From: Eubacteriales bacterium
GTDB taxonomy: Bacteria > Bacillota > Clostridia > Peptostreptococcales > Anaerovoracaceae
DNA length: 6,953 nucleotides
Direction of reading: 5' to 3'
Assembly (NCBI GenBank): GCA_028680875.1
Contig: JAQUJQ010000081.1
Span: 1 to 6,953, forward strand
Shown: piece by piece, positions 6,764-6,953 of the stretch
Numbering within the stretch: position 1 is the first letter of the stretch
Layout of the letters: each line of letters begins with the position of its first letter
The notes under the pieces: generated by a model
Seen by the model: the letters and a program-made list of their open reading frames with translations, nothing else
Databases searched by the model: none
What the model was told of the DNA's origin: nothing
Position numbers and translations under genes: made by a program

Positions 6764-6789
6764 TTCGAAATTATACCATAATTATAGGG
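6764..6789 (-). promoter_or_regulatory. Distal sigma-I-like promoter candidate for sigI
   Basis: On the - strand, TTCCCTA (CCCTA at 6789-6785), a 17-nt spacer and CGAA (6767-6764). It is a diverged copy of the proximal element: both read CCCTA-x-AATT-x-T at the left end and TTCGAATA-y-AC at the right. The C-run is shorter than in the sigma-I consensus, so it is less sure than the proximal copy. Confidence 0.38.
6770..6778 (-). promoter_or_regulatory. Sigma-A extended -10 for sigI
   Basis: The - strand reads TGGTATAAT (6778-6770), a perfect extended -10 (TGn-TATAAT). The -35 is only a T-rich TTTTTG about 17 nt upstream. It lies within the spacer of the distal sigma-I-like element, so basal sigma-A and SigI transcription would overlap. 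A second TATAAT lies at 6786-6781. Confidence 0.45.
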
Positions 6790-6805
6790 AAGCAAAAAGA
6801 ATCGT

Positions 6806-6827
6806 CTCCAACGCTCCAACCTCCATT
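6806..6827 (+). repeat. Triple CTCCAAC direct repeat
   Basis: CTCCAAC (6806-6812), CTCCAAC (6814-6820) and CTCCATT (6821-6827) are in direct orientation with a period of 7-8 nt. They abut the TTGACA of the rightward promoter and lie upstream of the sigI promoters. This may be a regulator-binding site; no known family is matched. Confidence 0.35.
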
Positions 6828-6855
6828 TGACAAAAGAAAATAATTAGAGTAATCT
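6827..6855 (+). promoter_or_regulatory. Sigma-A promoter for the rightward gene at the window end
   Basis: A consensus TTGACA (6827-6832), 17-nt spacer and TAATCT (6850-6855), which keeps the key TA---T positions. Transcription would begin near 6862, about 29 nt before the ATG at 6891. An imperfect palindrome TTACGTATGTAA (6855-6866) overlaps the start region and could be an operator. Confidence 0.5.
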
Positions 6856-6890
6856 TACGTATGTAAAGAACAATGACAGGAGGACGAACC

Positions 6891-6953
6891 ATGAAAGATA
6901 TGAAGAACATTAAAACCATTGCTAAACCCACATTAAAGGATACTACAAACAAA
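6891..6953 (+). CDS. Start of an unrecognised gene, divergent from sigI (3'-truncated)
   Basis: An excellent ribosome binding site, AGGAGG (6878-6883), stands seven bases before an ATG that opens a frame running to the window end (21 codons). The visible peptide, MKDMKNIKTIAKPTLKDTTN, is basic and polar with no signal peptide or membrane helix so far. I do not recognise the family. It is transcribed away from sigI from a shared control region, which makes it a candidate for co-regulation with SigI. A second in-frame ATG three codons later is less favoured by spacing. Confidence 0.65.
   Translation, partial: MKDMKNIKTIAKPTLKDTTNK

Overview
The window looks like chromosomal DNA of a low-GC, probably anaerobic and spore-forming member of the Firmicutes/Clostridia. 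This rests on the A/T-rich codon use, strong AGGAGG-type ribosome binding sites, A-tract/T-tract intrinsic terminators, an oxygen-sensitive radical-SAM lysine 2,3-aminomutase, and a SigI/RsgI sigma/anti-sigma pair (a Bacillus/Clostridium family). The species cannot be named from the sequence. No tRNA, rRNA, CRISPR array or insertion sequence was seen.

Layout. (1) 1-759 (+): 3' part of a PLP-dependent class V aminotransferase of the 'cysteine desulfurase-like' type, which lacks the active-site Cys. It is followed by an unusually long hairpin at 801-868. (2) 970-1923 (+): a stand-alone EamA/DMT transporter with its own sigma-A promoter and terminator. (3) 2257-4968 (+): a probable two-gene operon, an NhaC-family transporter followed by lysine 2,3-aminomutase (kamA), preceded by a promoter and a roughly 150-nt leader carrying an orphan ribosome binding site. 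(4) 5000-5058: a bidirectional terminator between convergent units. (5) 6699-5069 (-): sigI-rsgI, overlapping by ATGA. (6) 6700-6890: a divergent control region with two tandem sigma-I-like promoter candidates for sigI, a sigma-A-like extended -10, a triple CTCCAAC repeat and a sigma-A promoter pointing right. (7) 6891-6953 (+): the first 21 codons of an unrecognised gene.

How the genes work together. The transporter-kamA pair suggests uptake of lysine, or exchange of lysine for beta-lysine, coupled to conversion of L-lysine to L-beta-lysine. Neither the acetyltransferase of the N-acetyl-beta-lysine osmolyte pathway (ablB) nor other lysine-fermentation genes are inside the window. SigI and RsgI should form an envelope-signalling switch: RsgI holds SigI at the membrane, and the promoter layout suggests SigI drives its own operon. 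Here RsgI ends in an acidic and Q/N-rich tail rather than a carbohydrate-binding sensor domain, as in Bacillus and unlike the cellulosome-linked clostridial versions. No completely new system is evident. The points most worth checking are the duplicated sigma-I-like promoter, the transporter-kamA pairing and the orphan SD/start-stop in its leader.
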